Shown piece by piece: positions 9,511-22,520 of a DNA stretch of 64,000 nt. Position numbers and translations under genes: made by a program. Position 1 is the first letter of the stretch; each line of letters begins with the position of its first letter. The notes beneath the pieces were generated by a model, which saw nothing but the letters and a program-made list of their open reading frames with translations, had not been told where the DNA came from and made no database searches. The stretch is from Clitopilus passeckerianus (taxonomy: Eukaryota > Basidiomycota > Agaricomycetes > Agaricales > Entolomataceae): NCBI GenBank assembly GCA_944990035.1, contig CALYLX010000013.1:288718-352717 (forward strand). The letters run 5' to 3'.

Positions 9511-12500
9511 CTAATTCGTTCCGTCTCGTGGATTATGAGATAAAGTGAGTAGTTGAACTCGTTCCTCTCGCACGGCGAAGAGAATAGCAAATCGGTGGCC
9601 TTCAGCTTTACGCTTGGCTGCTGCTTCGCGCACTTGGTTCGCGTAGCCCGTCATGCCTACGGGGAAGGAGGACAAAATGGCTTTCCAGGGTTCTTCGTCG
9701 GTGATCCAGGACGAATTCTTCGCCATGGCGTCGAAGACCGCTGGTGGGACATCTACAGCAATAGTTGGAAGCCCATTTGTCACTGCGGATTTAATTTCAA
9801 CGCTAGTTTCAAACGCTGCAGAACACTGTGAGTAGGGGCTCGTGAAAGGCAAAGGTGGAATGCATACCGCGATCCAGGAAGAGTTGTTTAACATGCTTTC
9901 GTTGCTTCTTAGTATCCGTCGGCAGCAGAAGGTGAACATCCGAAGAGGCTGGTACATCCTTGCTCAACTGGGCAACTTGGGGAGTGGCTGACAGCGCAGG
10001 AGCTCCTGAGGTTGTAGCGTCCACCCGCTTCTGCTCTGCAATCTCGTGCTGAAGCCATGATACCAGTTCTTGACGGGTCACTGGATGGGCATGAGCAAGT
10101 ACCCAAGATTTGCAACTGGCGTAACCTACCATCAGTCTCGGAGCCTTTCAGTATGCTCTTGATTCGGAAAGGAGGCTGGTCGCGGCGGCCGGCACGAGGC
10201 TTCACACTGACCGTGAACCTGACGAGAAAAAAGATTAACATGGGTTGCCAGGGGAATGCAAAAGAAATAGGCTTACAAGATTCCCTCACGAAGACACATC
10301 TCAACGTGGCTCTCATGATCATTATCAGGTAGCCCTGATTCGTACATGAGATCTGCATCGATGCCATGTTGCCACAAATAAGACACCACGTCGAGACGCT
10401 CTTGAAGATACCCAGGGTGGTAGGACACGACGTAGACATCACAACGCCTTGGACTCCAATATCCGAAGGAGCGTTCCTCTTTGACAAGAGCCTTGACGGA
10501 CGAACTCTGGAAGGATGCCAGGGCAACTGTGACCCTCTTGATGTTGAACTGAATGCCCATTGCACAAATTGGGGGTCCTTGCGACTTGAGTGCATGTTTG
10601 GAAATGAGGTGGTCATATCTGGAATGCAGCTACTGTCAGAAAACGGGCCGAGGAGGTGCAGCTTCACGACTTACCGTCCGCCTGTTGCGAGTACGTCGGA
10701 GTGCTTGTGCTTGCGAACAACCTCGATGAGGATCCCGTCTTTAAAGTATTGCAAGTGGTTCCCGAGCATCAAGGGCCGGAAGAGGATAGGTCTGGTAACC
10801 CGAGCTGCCTTTGCATACTCTGCCGTGGTCTTGACTTCTTGAATAAGGGGCTGGATGAGCGTAGCTAACCCGGGCGACAGCTTCTCCAAGCGGTGAACAA
10901 AGAGGTCGATATCTTCGTCTGTAAGTACGAGTAAGCTAGCAGCCCATTTGCAGCTCGGAAAACCTTACCTATTTCCGACAGCAATTCCAGTTCATCAGCT
11001 GTGCTTCGGAATAGACCCCGCTTCAACAACAGCGCCCGTTTCTGGGACAATGAGGATTTTGACTGAGTCATGATGTCAATGACAGCCTCCTTGTGGCCAG
11101 AAGGAAGTCGACTGAGAATGGTGTCGATAACTAGACAATTTATTCAGCAAACAGATTCAAGGCTCAACGGCTGATAGGCTTACTCTTCGAATGTGAGATA
11201 TGGATCTCGTAGTTGGCAGCCAGATTTGGGAAACTGTTGAGTATATCATTTGCCAACGAAACCAGTTCGGCGCCAGCTGCAACAGGGCCGTGAAGAAGAT
11301 CGGGCGTGATGATATCAAGAATGGCCGACTTGTGCAAGGCTGGATGACCGGCGACGGGACTATGAACCTGGTGTCAGAAAGTGGCCGATAGTCACATATT
11401 GAGCGACTTACTTTGGTTCGTAAACATTCGAGATATGGAATCTTTTTATCCTCTTGATACCAGCTCTCGCGGCAAGGCGCGCGAAAGGCTCAAACAAGTT
11501 GTTGGGAAGCATGACCAGGTCGCCATGTCGGTCAATGAAGGTAGCTTTTTTGCTCTCGTCTTCGATATCCATCAAGGGCATGATTAATGGTGGCTCCATG
11601 TCCACAGCTCCGTGAAGTCGGAAAATGGCGGCAAAGCGTTCTTGCACTGTATCGTTGAGCGCAGCATGTTCTGGCATATCCATCTCTGAGTCGTAGATGT
11701 ATCCCCTGCTGGGTTTTGGAGGTTGGGAGAACAAAGACGAGAGGACTGCTTGATGATGCGGAGAGTCGGTCTTGGCTACTCTAGTCGTTAGTTGATATTT
11801 GCCGGCAAGAGTTTCAAAAACGTACTCATAAGATTGAGTGCTCCCTTGAAGTACTCGTCCTCCAAACGCTGTGGGAGGAGAGGGCTTTGAGACAACTCCA
11901 GGGCAGTCGGTCTGTCTTCAGGACGATGCTGAAGCAACCAGGTAATGACTATCGAGATCGTTAAGTGAATGGTCCGAGTGGCAGGGACATTGCAGGCTCA
12001 CTCTCTCGTTGCCTAGTCCTATGAGGATCCCAAGCGGGGGGGAAGAAAATGCCATGCTTGCGCAAGTCCTCGATGACAGCAATACGCTCAGCACCGGTAG
12101 CAAACCTGTAGTTCATCTCAAAGAAAACAATCTGAAACAAAGTCCCGTCAACAAAAGAATACTCAAATGAATGACGCTGATACGTACTCCAAGACTGTAC
12201 ATGTCTGCCTTATTGTGGTTCCTTGGTCCTCGTTTCCTGGACTGAACCTCAGGAGCGATGTACAATCTGGTGCCGACCTCTACAGCAAATCTGATCAGAG
12301 TAATTTCTGCAGAGGACAATAAATACTTACCCAACGTCATGTCAGGTTCCAGGGGAGAATTCAGCATCAGCGCCTCCGATGGGTCGACAGTAGCCAAACT
12401 GGTCGTTGCGAGACCGAAATCTCCAACTTTGCAGTCACCCTTGGCATCTGCAAGCGATGATACATATGAGCCGTGAGTCAATGCAAATTAAACAGAAACG

Positions 12501-15500
12501 TACCGATGAAGATATTCGTAAGCTTGATATCCCTATGCAAAATCGACATCGACGACATATACACCAGCGCATCCAAGAGCTGCTGGAACAGGCCCCAAGC
12601 CTCATCTTCTGTGATACCCTCATCAATGCGTTCTTTCAACGTTTGCCTCTCAACAAACTCCTACAAGGCAGACGTCAGTTAAGTAAAATCCAGCACTTTA
12701 CAAATCAACCCACCATCTGAATGTATAATGTCCTTGGTGCAGGCGGTGGTGGCGGGGCTCTCGGCGTAGCCAACGGCTCAAACGCTGTCATTAACCCCAT
12801 CCCATCCTCCTCCGTTGCACTTCCATCCGAGCCACTCGACCCATCCCCAGACGAACTCGCGCCGAAATGGATACTCGGGAACGAGCTCTTGGACGAGAGG
12901 GACCTGGTGTGGTCGTCGAAATCGTCGAAGTTGATCGAGATACCTGCCCCATTCTGCGGGAGGTATTGCTCAGAAGGTGTGTTGCTCGGGACTGACGTTG
13001 CGCCGTCTGTGGTGGCATCGTCTGCGTCGGATTCATCTGAAGCGGCGATGTATCCTGTGTCGTTGGAGCTTTCAACCCAGGTGGTGAAATACCTGACGAT
13101 GAAGCGGTGGTTGAGTCTGCTCAGTGCAGTGACCTCGCGGAAAATCTTGGTATCACTTCCTGCTTTCTTCAGACGGACTTTCTTCACTATAGGCAATGAA
13201 TGTCAGTAACTATATGCGCCAGAATAGACAACAGAACAAACCTGCGTATATTCTTCCGTCAATCCTATTTCTGGCTTTAACAACAGATCCAAAGGCGCCC
13301 TTGCCCTGAAAAGATTGTCGGTTTCAGCGTTGAGGTCAGAAGTGTGAAATGCTAACCAAAAGTTCCAACTCCTCCCAATCTTCCTTCCACCGACTGCTAG
13401 CAGTCGACTGTCTGGGAAAATAGGATACAGCAGTCGACTCCGGAGAACCTTGAGCGAAGATTCTGGGAGAGCGTGGTGTTGCCCCGTTGATTACAATTGC
13501 AGATGATGTTGACCTGGTCGTGCTACTTGCATTACTCATGCCGCTCTTGCTGCCATTCGGTACGTGTAGGGAGCTCTCTGAAAGGCTGGCCAAGAGGGAC
13601 AGGCAGGAGATTTGGTTCTTCTTGGTTGGGAAGATCATGCTGACGGCCATACGAGCGATTGTTGATGAGATGTTGGCTGATAAAGTGTGCATCAGTCAGA
13701 GACTGGGATGGACAGAAGGAGAAGACGTACAGGATTCAATTGCCTCGTGAACGTTATTGTATTGCTCGGTGACGTGCAATCCGAGTAGCATCTGCAATAG
13801 CACAATGCCAACTGAGTGGATGTCGCGCTGGCGGGTATATAGAAGCGATGATTCATTCTTCACGTCCCTCCACAACCTGGAGCATTGAGTGAGTATAGCT
13901 TCTCAGAGATACCCAGACTTATAACATACCAGGCGTCAGACACCTGAGGCTCCTCCGGCGCTGGAGCTATATCGTCTCTGAACGGGTTGGACCGGTGCAG
14001 ATCCAGCAGCCTCGTTATATAACCAACCCGACCCAGCTTGATCTGCTTCGTTTGACCCGGGCGATCGCTAGTGGTAGCTAGCCCAACGCAACGAGCAGTA
14101 ATACCTGAAGAAGGGTGAGCTACATATACCATTGGGCGGGTAATAGATACGAACCTCGGTGAACGAGATCACCAGCATGAATAGCATTGAGTCCACTGAG
14201 AATCTGACCGAGATAGTCCTAGAAGAACACGCATATAAGCACATAACTTGGCGAAACCAAAATCAACATGACCTACTCTCGCACGGTCCTCCCTCAAGAA
14301 CTCACAATCCTCCAAAACGTCCTGCAACGTCAACGACGGAGTAGGTTCTGATAGAATCATAAGTTGTGATGGACCATTGGAGTGGGGCTGCGTCAATTTG
14401 ACGGCATATACGCTAGTGAGGTTCGAGTCTCTGATTGTGGTGAGGCGTTGGATTTCGGTTTCCAGTTGCTTCAGCTTCTTGCGGCCTGAAGATGCCCGTT
14501 GGGAAAATACTGGCATATATGCTAGCAAACATACCTTGATGAGTGGAGTAATAGGATGAGTGGAAGTTGACGAGGAAAAGTTCGAGAGGTAGAGAGGCGT
14601 TGATGTCGTCGCAAACTGGGTCTGCCATGTAGACCGTGCCCAAGCATTCTTGGCGGGGGTGGAACAGCTTCACCGTGTTGAACGACACACCGTTCACCTT
14701 GATTTCAGTTCCAAATGACTCTGTCATTGTGTCGTTGGAGAACGGCGTCTCTGTGGCCTCCGAGTTCGCTCTCTTGCGAGCACGATACTGCTGCTCCCTT
14801 GCAGCAAGCTGGCGCATAGCTTCCTCCTCGAACTTTTCTTGTCGTTGAGCAGCAATTCTGGCAGCTTGTTCCGCTTCTTCTTCCTCTCGCTGCTTGCGCG
14901 CCTGAGATGATTATCAGTATGGAGACATACGTGGCGCAGTCGTGGACAAGTATACGCACTCGTTCTTCGTCTATTGCTCGTTGGTTCATCTCAAGTGCCA
15001 GGGAACCTGGTCCTTCAGCCTTGGGTTTGATGCGTCGCTCCATCCAGTCTTGACAGTAATCGACGATCTAGATCGAACGTGGTGAGCAAGGTGAAGAAGT
15101 AGAGTAGCACGTTGCATACCTGGAAGACCATTTCTGCGCCTTTGTTCTTCTGGGCCTCGGCGGTGATATTGTGAGAGAGGGTGTTTACTTGGTCATTAGT
15201 TAAGCCTTCGATAGGTTTCGAAATCGTGAATATAGGGCATGCGAGGGTCGGGTAAGTCTTTGGGAATCTGGGCACGAGGCGTTCGTCAGGGAGGGGTGTG
15301 GTTGATGCAATGAAGGAACGGGCTTACTTTACGTTGAGATGAAAGCTGATCTTATCTTGCACAGGGTGGACCACCCGGATGGTGAATTCTGGTAGACGGG
15401 CAGCACTCTGTGAAACACGAGTTCAGAAAAACTTCAAATGAGGATATTCGGACCACGTACCGCCCAAGCCGTCGGTGCAGGGGCATCGAAAAAGTTGCCT

Positions 15501-15559
15501 TCATAGATAGACTTTAAAGCAGTTATTTCCTGCTCTTGTTGTTCTTGCGTAGAGTCCAT
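9511..15559 (-). CDS. GCN2: eIF2-alpha kinase GCN2
   Basis: A many-exon gene of about 6 kb with all domains of GCN2, the sensor of uncharged tRNA that phosphorylates eIF2-alpha under amino-acid starvation. The start at 15559 gives MDSTQEQQEQEITALKSIYE, the RWD domain that binds GCN1 (through about 15.1 kb: KFPKTYPTLACPIFTI). A charged linker follows, then the pseudokinase region (about 14.5-13.9 kb). The active kinase carries GKGAFGSVVKARNRIDG (13.3 kb), VKKVRLKK with the ATP lysine, the insert described below, SILHRDIKLTNIFI (12.55 kb), KVGDFGLATTS (12.4 kb) and VGTRLYIAPEVQSRKRG (12.25 kb). The HisRS-like domain spans about 11.9-9.9 kb (FARLAARAGIKRIKRFHISN; YLWQHGIDADLMYES). The C-terminal ribosome/dimer domain ends RFAILFAVREERVQLLTL, stop at 9511-9513. 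The kinase insert between lobes is unusually acidic and Ser-rich. No frame break was noticed in the parts I traced. Confidence 0.95.
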
Positions 15560-16792
15560 TGAAGCCTAAGGTGCCCTAGGCCAGTAGCATTCGAGGACTA
15601 AAGATATATATTCTTGGTGGTCACTTTTGGAGTTCGACGGTGCGTTCTTGTCAAATTTTGCAAGAATAATTAAAAACCGATGGTAGGGTCCGGTTTTCGA
15701 AATTGGATGGCCAAAGAGGTTTATGTTATGAACAAACGTGCTTGAGAAGGGGAGGGCCCTTTGGACCTCGGCAGCTCAAGCCTCCATGGCGCGGACGTCG
15801 ATCGTTACAATGTTGTTGTGAATGTGGTTTGTGGAAAAGAGCCAAAGCGCCTGAACTGGCAAAACCCAAGTATGGAGTAACAGGCAGGCACCCCCATCAA
15901 GGAACGTGGTTGTTGCCCCGATAAACCCTAACCTCAATCTATGGCTAAGCTTTGGCCTCTCCCTTTGTTCTTCCCTTCACTTTAGCCTTTCCAACGCAAT
16001 TGAAGTCTTTTCATGCCTCGAGGGCCTATGATAACTGCGCAAATGCTCACTTCTGCAAGAAGATCCCCAGAACTTTCAGTCACATGGTGCCAAAGCGAGG
16101 CTCAGGGCTGCTGCTTCGCTGGAACGCTTGGGCTCTCGCGTCTTCTTGCAGCATGTGCACTCAACCCATCCTCAGTCGTCTATCAATTCTTGCAGCGCTA
16201 CTAAGTACAGCCTGACGTGGTCAGACGTGGACACGCTGACAACGTGTAATAGAAACGCCATGATGAAACCCACAGAAATCCAGAAAATACTCGAAGTTTG
16301 TGTTTGTATGAAGATTGATGATGTGTACCTTCCCGGTTTTTAACTCCTTGCAGAGCACCGTCGGTTTACACTGGGCCTCTTGACTGTTCAAGGATTGACT
16401 GTCAAGGTAGCTGCAAAGCTTGATTCTTCGTTATCTAGCTCAGAAGGCTGATAACAAGGGCCCGAGTATTTCCGACACCGAAGAAATCTTCAGCATGTGC
16501 CAACGGTGCTGCGAGATAGGCACGAGGTGGTATCACGAGAACTTCCTGTATATGTGGAAGGTGCATGTCGATCGACAGCTTCTTTACGGTGACGCCTCTA
16601 TATCCTGGGGTAGGGCCAAGGGCCAGTGTAGCTTCAACGCTCTTCCGAAATACTGAGGACGTATATGCCTGAATCGAGTAGCGTTTGAACAAGTGGTGAT
16701 AATTAGCTCCAAATATTACAGATTTACGATATAATTTAGACATAATCCACAAAGCAGCAGTCATAGTCCTTTAGTTATCCCTTAAGATTCCC
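15560..16792. other. Intergenic region, 1.2 kb
   Basis: Nothing recognisable beyond short, unsupported open frames on the plus strand (15.7-16.2 kb). It contains the presumed GCN2 promoter at the left end and the 3' flank of the P450 gene at the right end. Confidence 0.5.
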
Positions 16793-19407
16793 CTACACCT
16801 CGATTGGCTTCACCAGCAATGGCATTCCTTTCGACTCCTCCACAACAAATCCCTTCTCCGTGACCCTTGTAGTCTGCACAGAAGGCGAAATAATCTGCGA
16901 CAAATTCCACACAATCTTATCTTCCGTCTCCCCAAACTCAAATCTCGTCAGCAGAACCGAAAGAAGAATCTCTACAAAAGACACCGGACAATCATCAGCC
17001 ATCCACGTCATCGAAACGTCCCAGAATTACAAGAACTTACTCATCTCGACCTGTGCGAATTTCCAACCGCTATATCAGGAAGATCTCTAGGTCAGAAGAC
17101 ATGATCATGAGACCAGAAAATCAATGGGCGCTTACATGCATGCTCTGCCACCACCCAAAAACGACATCCTGGAGAAAGAAGATTCATTGTGTTAGATCAC
17201 GATCGAGGCAAGTATGGACTAGTTGAGTGAGGACTTACATTCCGGAATAGATCCCAGGCAACCTTGTGCTTGTCGATTCGGACCGAGAGGGCGAGGTTGG
17301 TTGTTGTTCAGGATCCGAATGTAACCACCTCTCCGGTTTCCACTGTTTTGCGTCCGGCCCCCAGACTGATTCTAGCCGGTTGCTGGACGCGATTCCGACG
17401 AACAGCGTGGTACCAACTGGAATGGTGACGTGATGTGTAGACAAGCCCGAGTCGTCGGAAGGGTCTGTGTACGGGATCGTTCGTTCCTTTACAGCACTAA
17501 AAGATTGAAAAGACAAGGCATCAGCATCAGGTGTATCTCAAAATACGAGCGAGAAGAAAATTTCGAGGGTTGACAACGGGAGGTGTACGGGAGTGTCAAC
17601 GAAGGAAAGAACCAGATCCCGAATGGCATATGACTTTCCCAAAAAGGAGAAAGAGGAAGGCGTGCACGTACGTCCGGCGAACGAAAGGGACCGGCGGGAA
17701 CCTGCAAACAGCGACGTCCATATGTGAGCACACCACTTGCGTACACATAAGTACAGCTTCATTGTACTCACAATCTTAGCGTTTCCTTGATGACAGCATC
17801 GAGCACAGGAAGCTTCATCACCTCTTCGTATCCTAACCACTCTTCGTCGTTGGTCGTGTCGGTGGGCAATCCGGTCCGTTTCAGCTGTAGAGCCTCCCGG
17901 ATTTCGTTACGGACTTGCGACTGGATCTCTGGATGCCTGGAGAGCATGAAGAGAATGCGTGAGAGAGCGGATGATGTAGTATCTTGAGCTCCGAAGATGA
18001 GAACACTGGTAAATGGATCAGTTATTGGGCATGAAATAGAAAATAAAGTGATCGTACGTCATTTGGCCTGTTAGCTCGTCCTCGCTGAGCTTTTTGCCAC
18101 CAATGGCCCGTTCATTTTCGCGCACTTAAATTAATGGGTCAGTATCGAATTTTCAAATGCCTTGAAGTGGGAGGCTCACGTAGGAGGCTGATGACATCCT
18201 TGGCTTTATCGCTAAAGCTGTCGAGGTCACCCTGCTTTGCGATCTCCTCCCGTTTCTGCTGTAATATTTCCTGCGCAGTTTTGTGCATTACATCTGAGAT
18301 ATACTTGACCTTCTGCACAGCGGAATTTGGTGTCCATTCGACCAGCTTTCTTCGGAAGCAAGCGGGCCCGAGGGAAATGAGGAATGGAGCGAACTGCCTT
18401 GCAATGGCAAGGCGGAAGAGGGTTGGTCTACGAATGAGGAATCAATGTGTGAGTCATTGTCGGATTTTGCCAGAGCATCGGAAGAGAGAGATGCCTCACA
18501 TAAGCTCCTTGACCGCAGATGTGTACGGATTGTTGTGTGCCGTATCTAGCGGATCGAACGAGTAGCCAAGCACGGTCTGACCCACCATTTCAAGTGCCAC
18601 TCTCGACATCCATTCTGACATGTCCAAGACACCTGCACCATCGGATTCTTTGACAGTGCGGTCGGCCGTCTGTTGCTCCAGCACCCCCGCAAGCTAGAAT
18701 TCAGTCCAGTATCAGCACAGGTCAAGATGCGCAGAGTAAGAAGTTACCTACTTTTGATGCGACTTTGTACATCGTTGGAGCGAGTTGTCGAAGCTGGGAC
18801 ACGGAAAAGACGGGGTTGACGATTTTCCGCTGACGTTTGTGTTGTTCGCCTGAAGAAATTGGTGAGCACACCGCGGAAGAACCGGCGTAGAATACTTACC
18901 AATTGTCGACACTAACCCAGGGCCGAATATAATTCTGTTATTTCTGTGGGGAAAATTCGTCAGGATTCGCCTTTCGAGTAGAGCGGAGGTGAGTTACTCT
19001 GTAAACACGGCTGTCTCTTCGAATCCATCTTGATCCTTGACGATTATGCTTTGCAGAGCCCTTGGGTCAGAAACATAGAGTTGCTCATCCTTGAACCGGT
19101 TGTTAGCAGTTTCCGCAAGCCGAGAAAATCGAACACATACCCCGAAGAACCCGTAGACCTTCGCAACTCCACCAAAGCGTTCTGCAATTTCGAGGTGGAA
19201 TGGGAATCCTTTAGCGGTGAATAGTTGCGATAGGTTTCCAGTAAACCAAGACACTGGAGGTGGCCCAGGAATATTAGGAAAGCGAGAACGAGTAGTAAGA
19301 CGCTTGAAGACAGCCCAGGAGACGACGACGAGAAGAGTGTAGACGACTGTATTCCGAGCAAGGTCCATAGTGGATTGAGTCACGGTGTGATACCCAGCCA
19401 GAAGCAT
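16793..19407 (-). CDS. Cytochrome P450 monooxygenase
   Basis: A multi-intron basidiomycete microsomal P450. The N-terminal signal anchor is NTVVYTLLVVVSWAVFKRL, followed by the Pro hinge FPNIPGPPPVSWFTGNLSQL. Conserved blocks in order: EQLYVSDPRALQSIIVKD, the substrate-helix region GVLDMSEWMSRVALEMVGQT, an I-helix with AQDTTSSALSRILF, the ExxR motif KETLRL, the PERF-like WKPERWL, and the heme loop FLGGGRACIGWKFAQVEM assembled across a short intron near 17.1 kb. The C-terminus KGFVVEESKGMPLLVKPIEV ends at 16793. The ATG at 19407 gives MLLAGYHTVTQSTMDLARN; a second ATG (MDLARN) 13 residues on is an alternative start. All catalytic features are present, so the enzyme should be active. The CYP family and substrate cannot be given. 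Confidence 0.93.
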
Positions 19408-21160
19408 GAGAGAGTACGATGAAATGAATCACCTTATATATGTAATACAGCCTTTCAACAACTTTCACATGCGCAGCACCTATGTCTTTACTACAGTCCA
19501 TCGCAATCTTGTCTCCGTGCATTATTTTGTGGCGGAGTCATTAGGAGTCAATTAGCGACCGAGCAGTTGTGGCCCGGGCGAATGGCCGTGAAGTAAGGCA
19601 CTACGCTTATCGCTCCGAGACAACAAAGTTGTTACACACGGATCACCTTTGATTGAGAATATGTCGGGTGTCGGTGCTGAAAAGATTGCAGAATGAATAT
19701 CCTTCAGCGTCCCTCGCCGATCGTGATCTACAGGTCCTTCACCGTGGGGTTTCGTAGGTCCAGGACAACATCTTACGCCTCAGCTCGGGAATATACCGAG
19801 TAGCCCGTAAATGTGTTCACCGAGATTACAGAGATCACGCAACTTGCGATTGCGAACAACCAGTACGTGAGATACCAACGCAGTGTGATGTCATAAATAA
19901 GTCATCAGAGCGCTTGTGTCCGACGGTGAGAGGGCTGGAAATAAATCATCTGCTTAGGGCATGGATACTAGGCTGTTGCCGTCGGATCGATTTTATGGAG
20001 ATGTTAATCAGAAAGTCAGCACGTGGAGGAGAACGCAGTCCGAATCTAGGCGCCCAAGCGACCGCCCGTCAAAGTTGTTGAAATGCTGCGTGCACCGAGT
20101 CAGAGGAACTGTTCAGGCCAATAGCAAAAGAATTAGATTCCGGAATCTTTGGGTCGCTCGACTGCGAGAATAATATTCCCTTGTTGAGGCGTTGAGGGCA
20201 GTGCGAACTCAGACGGATACCTGACTCCAGTTTTACTTTGAACCGAAGCTAAGTGTACAAGCTTACATCCGACCAGGGTAACCTGGAGGATGAGCATCCC
20301 TTAATCGTGGAGACTATCACCTGAGAGAAACAAAGCGAGATAGGAGGGCGCTAAGTCGGCGCAGTTGTGCCGCCAGTAGGATGTCCATGACATCGATAGG
20401 AATCTGCAGGGATCGCTTGAATTGTGGCGGACAGGTTCACTCAACTGAGAGGGTATAGTCACCAGCAGGTTCGCCACTAGCAAGGCGGTGTCATGCCACA
20501 AAATATTAGATGCAGGGTCACCGTATGTTATGGGAATAACCGACGGGGAACATTCGACCTGTCTTCTTCATTTGGGATCTTCAAGGAAGCTGAAAGGTCA
20601 TATGCCACGCAAGCCTGGACACTTGCAATTGAAGAGTAGTTGATCATCAGATACGAATACTTTCTGCATATTTGTCGTTTATTCTTGATCTGTTCACTGG
20701 AAATTGTGGTCATTCTTGATGATAAAGCGGTCCATCAAGGACTTACTTGGCCGATTTTCCAAGATATCCGACATTTGCCGTTCTTATCCTGAGAAAAGAG
20801 GCCTCAGTTGCCCTATTGAATTCCAAGCGATTGGCCTGAGTTGTGGTTCTGGGTTGAGGCATCGCCGCTCTTGACCGCAACACGAGGCAATTTTGGCACT
20901 GCCACCGATCCGCAAATTTGCTGAACGCAACCCCCACCTCCTCACATTCTATCGCGTTTGGGACTCATCTGGGACTCTCAGACCACCAACATTAGTCCTT
21001 GGAGGTGCAATAGCGACTACTTGGTACTGCTTGGTCAAAATTGGGTGCAAAAAAATCCTGGTCTTCAACCCCAAAATCAACATTCTTAGGTGTCTACAGA
21101 ACAGCCTCAAAATTTGCGCCATCCTCTCGTCTTGATCTACGGTAGAATTGTCAGTCCCGT
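19408..21160. other. Intergenic region, 1.75 kb
   Basis: A long stretch with no supported coding region on either strand and no obvious repeat. It separates the divergent P450 (minus) and UTP16-like (plus) genes and must contain both promoters. Confidence 0.5.
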
Positions 21161-22229
21161 ATGGCTCCTCCCCGAATCAACCTTGGCTCTCGAAAAGCAT
21201 CCGTCCACTTTGATTCTGGCTCAGAATCGGACTCTGACGGGCCCGAGTCCGTCCCGCTCTCACAGGCGAAGAGACATGCAAAGGAATTCCAGACCTCCGT
21301 CGCTAGTACGCTCGCCAAGAGGAAAGAGGACAAACGCGAGCAGAATCGGAGGCGGGATGAGCGGTTGAAGGCTCAAGCAGAAGAACGAAAATTCCGGGGG
21401 GAGGTGGAGCTGGATGATAAAGACGAGGAAGACGGAAGCCAAGAAAGTGACCTTGACAGTCGGAGTGGAGACGACGTTGACGAAGAAGATGACGAAGAAG
21501 AAGTTGAGGAAGACAGCGAAGACGATGAAGAAGAAAATGTTATTGGGATCCATACAGCATCGAGTGATGTTGAGGCAGAGGACGATCAGGGAGCCGTTTC
21601 ATCAGAGGACGATAATGCCCTTGGAGAAAGTGCCAGTCCGAAGCAACCCAAATCAAACCCAAAGCATCTCCCAGACCACCTATTCACGACCGCATTTGCC
21701 CAAACTCAGCCCACTGCCGAATCCTCCAAGACGGCCAAGCGGAAGGTTTCTGATAGTGATGACGAACTGTCTTTGAAACGCAGGCGAAAACATAAGAATG
21801 CTGCACGCAAGGATATTTCAATTGGGTGCGTTGTACTTTTTCCTGTTTCAAATACACCCAATTCTGAGCCTTGTTGTATTTTGTCCTGATGTTTAGATCC
21901 CGAACTTTCCGATCGGTCACAGAAGCTTCAACAACGGGTGCTCGGCCTGGAGGTGCATCTAGGCTTCTACCCCCGGCGAAGGCGCGTCAGTTTGTCAACA
22001 GAAGCTTGGCATTGAAAACTGCACCCCCGGTTGTCACCGTATCTGGGACCTGGAAGCCACCGAATCGGCAGGACCGTGCACGGAGCTGGCAACGGCGACC
22101 TGGTAAGCTGTTTTCTTATTCTATCACATTTTGGTTCTTAACAAATGTAATCCTCATTTTACAGCAAATATTGGTGTCCTGCGGCCGTCAATACACGGGC
22201 CTGCGGCAAGTTTCGTTAGAAGTGGTTGA
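21161..22229 (+). CDS. Acidic nucleolar protein, UTP16-like (U3 snoRNA-associated)
   Basis: Exons are 21161-21825, 21897-22102 and 22165-22229, with introns of 71 and 62 nt. They add up to 936 nt and 311 residues in one clean frame. The product starts MAPPRINLGSRKASVHFDSG and has a basic helical block (RKEDKREQNRRRDERLKAQA). A long Asp/Glu-rich tract follows (about residues 85-150), then an NLS-like KRRRKHKNAARKD and a basic C-terminal part with LLPPAKARQFVNRSLALK. This composition and C-terminal block resemble the U3 snoRNA-associated Utp16 family of the small-subunit processome, but similarity in such low-complexity proteins is easily overstated. The assignment is tentative, while the gene model is firm. 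It converges on CHK1. Confidence 0.75.
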
Positions 22230-22520
22230 TATCATATGATTCGCTAGGACCCATGTACCGCTGTATCTGTAATGCATTCACTTTCTCCTTACTTTTCGGG
22301 GGGAGGATCGATAAACCCTGCCACCGGCACCGAGAATAACACCTGACAGTCACCAACGAAATAGTGCTAACATGCTTGAGTCGTTTTCTGCTCTCAACGT
22401 CATATTCTCTTCATATTCGGGGTTTAACATATTACGTATTATGTACGGACGAGAAATATCTATCGGTAATTCGAAGTTGGGACATTCATTGGTTCTGCCC
22501 TATGCTACCTGTGAACAAGC

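Noticed and set aside
12721..13209. 162-codon plus-strand frame
   Set aside because: Exact antisense of the GCN2 kinase insert; composition is the mirror of the real coding strand.
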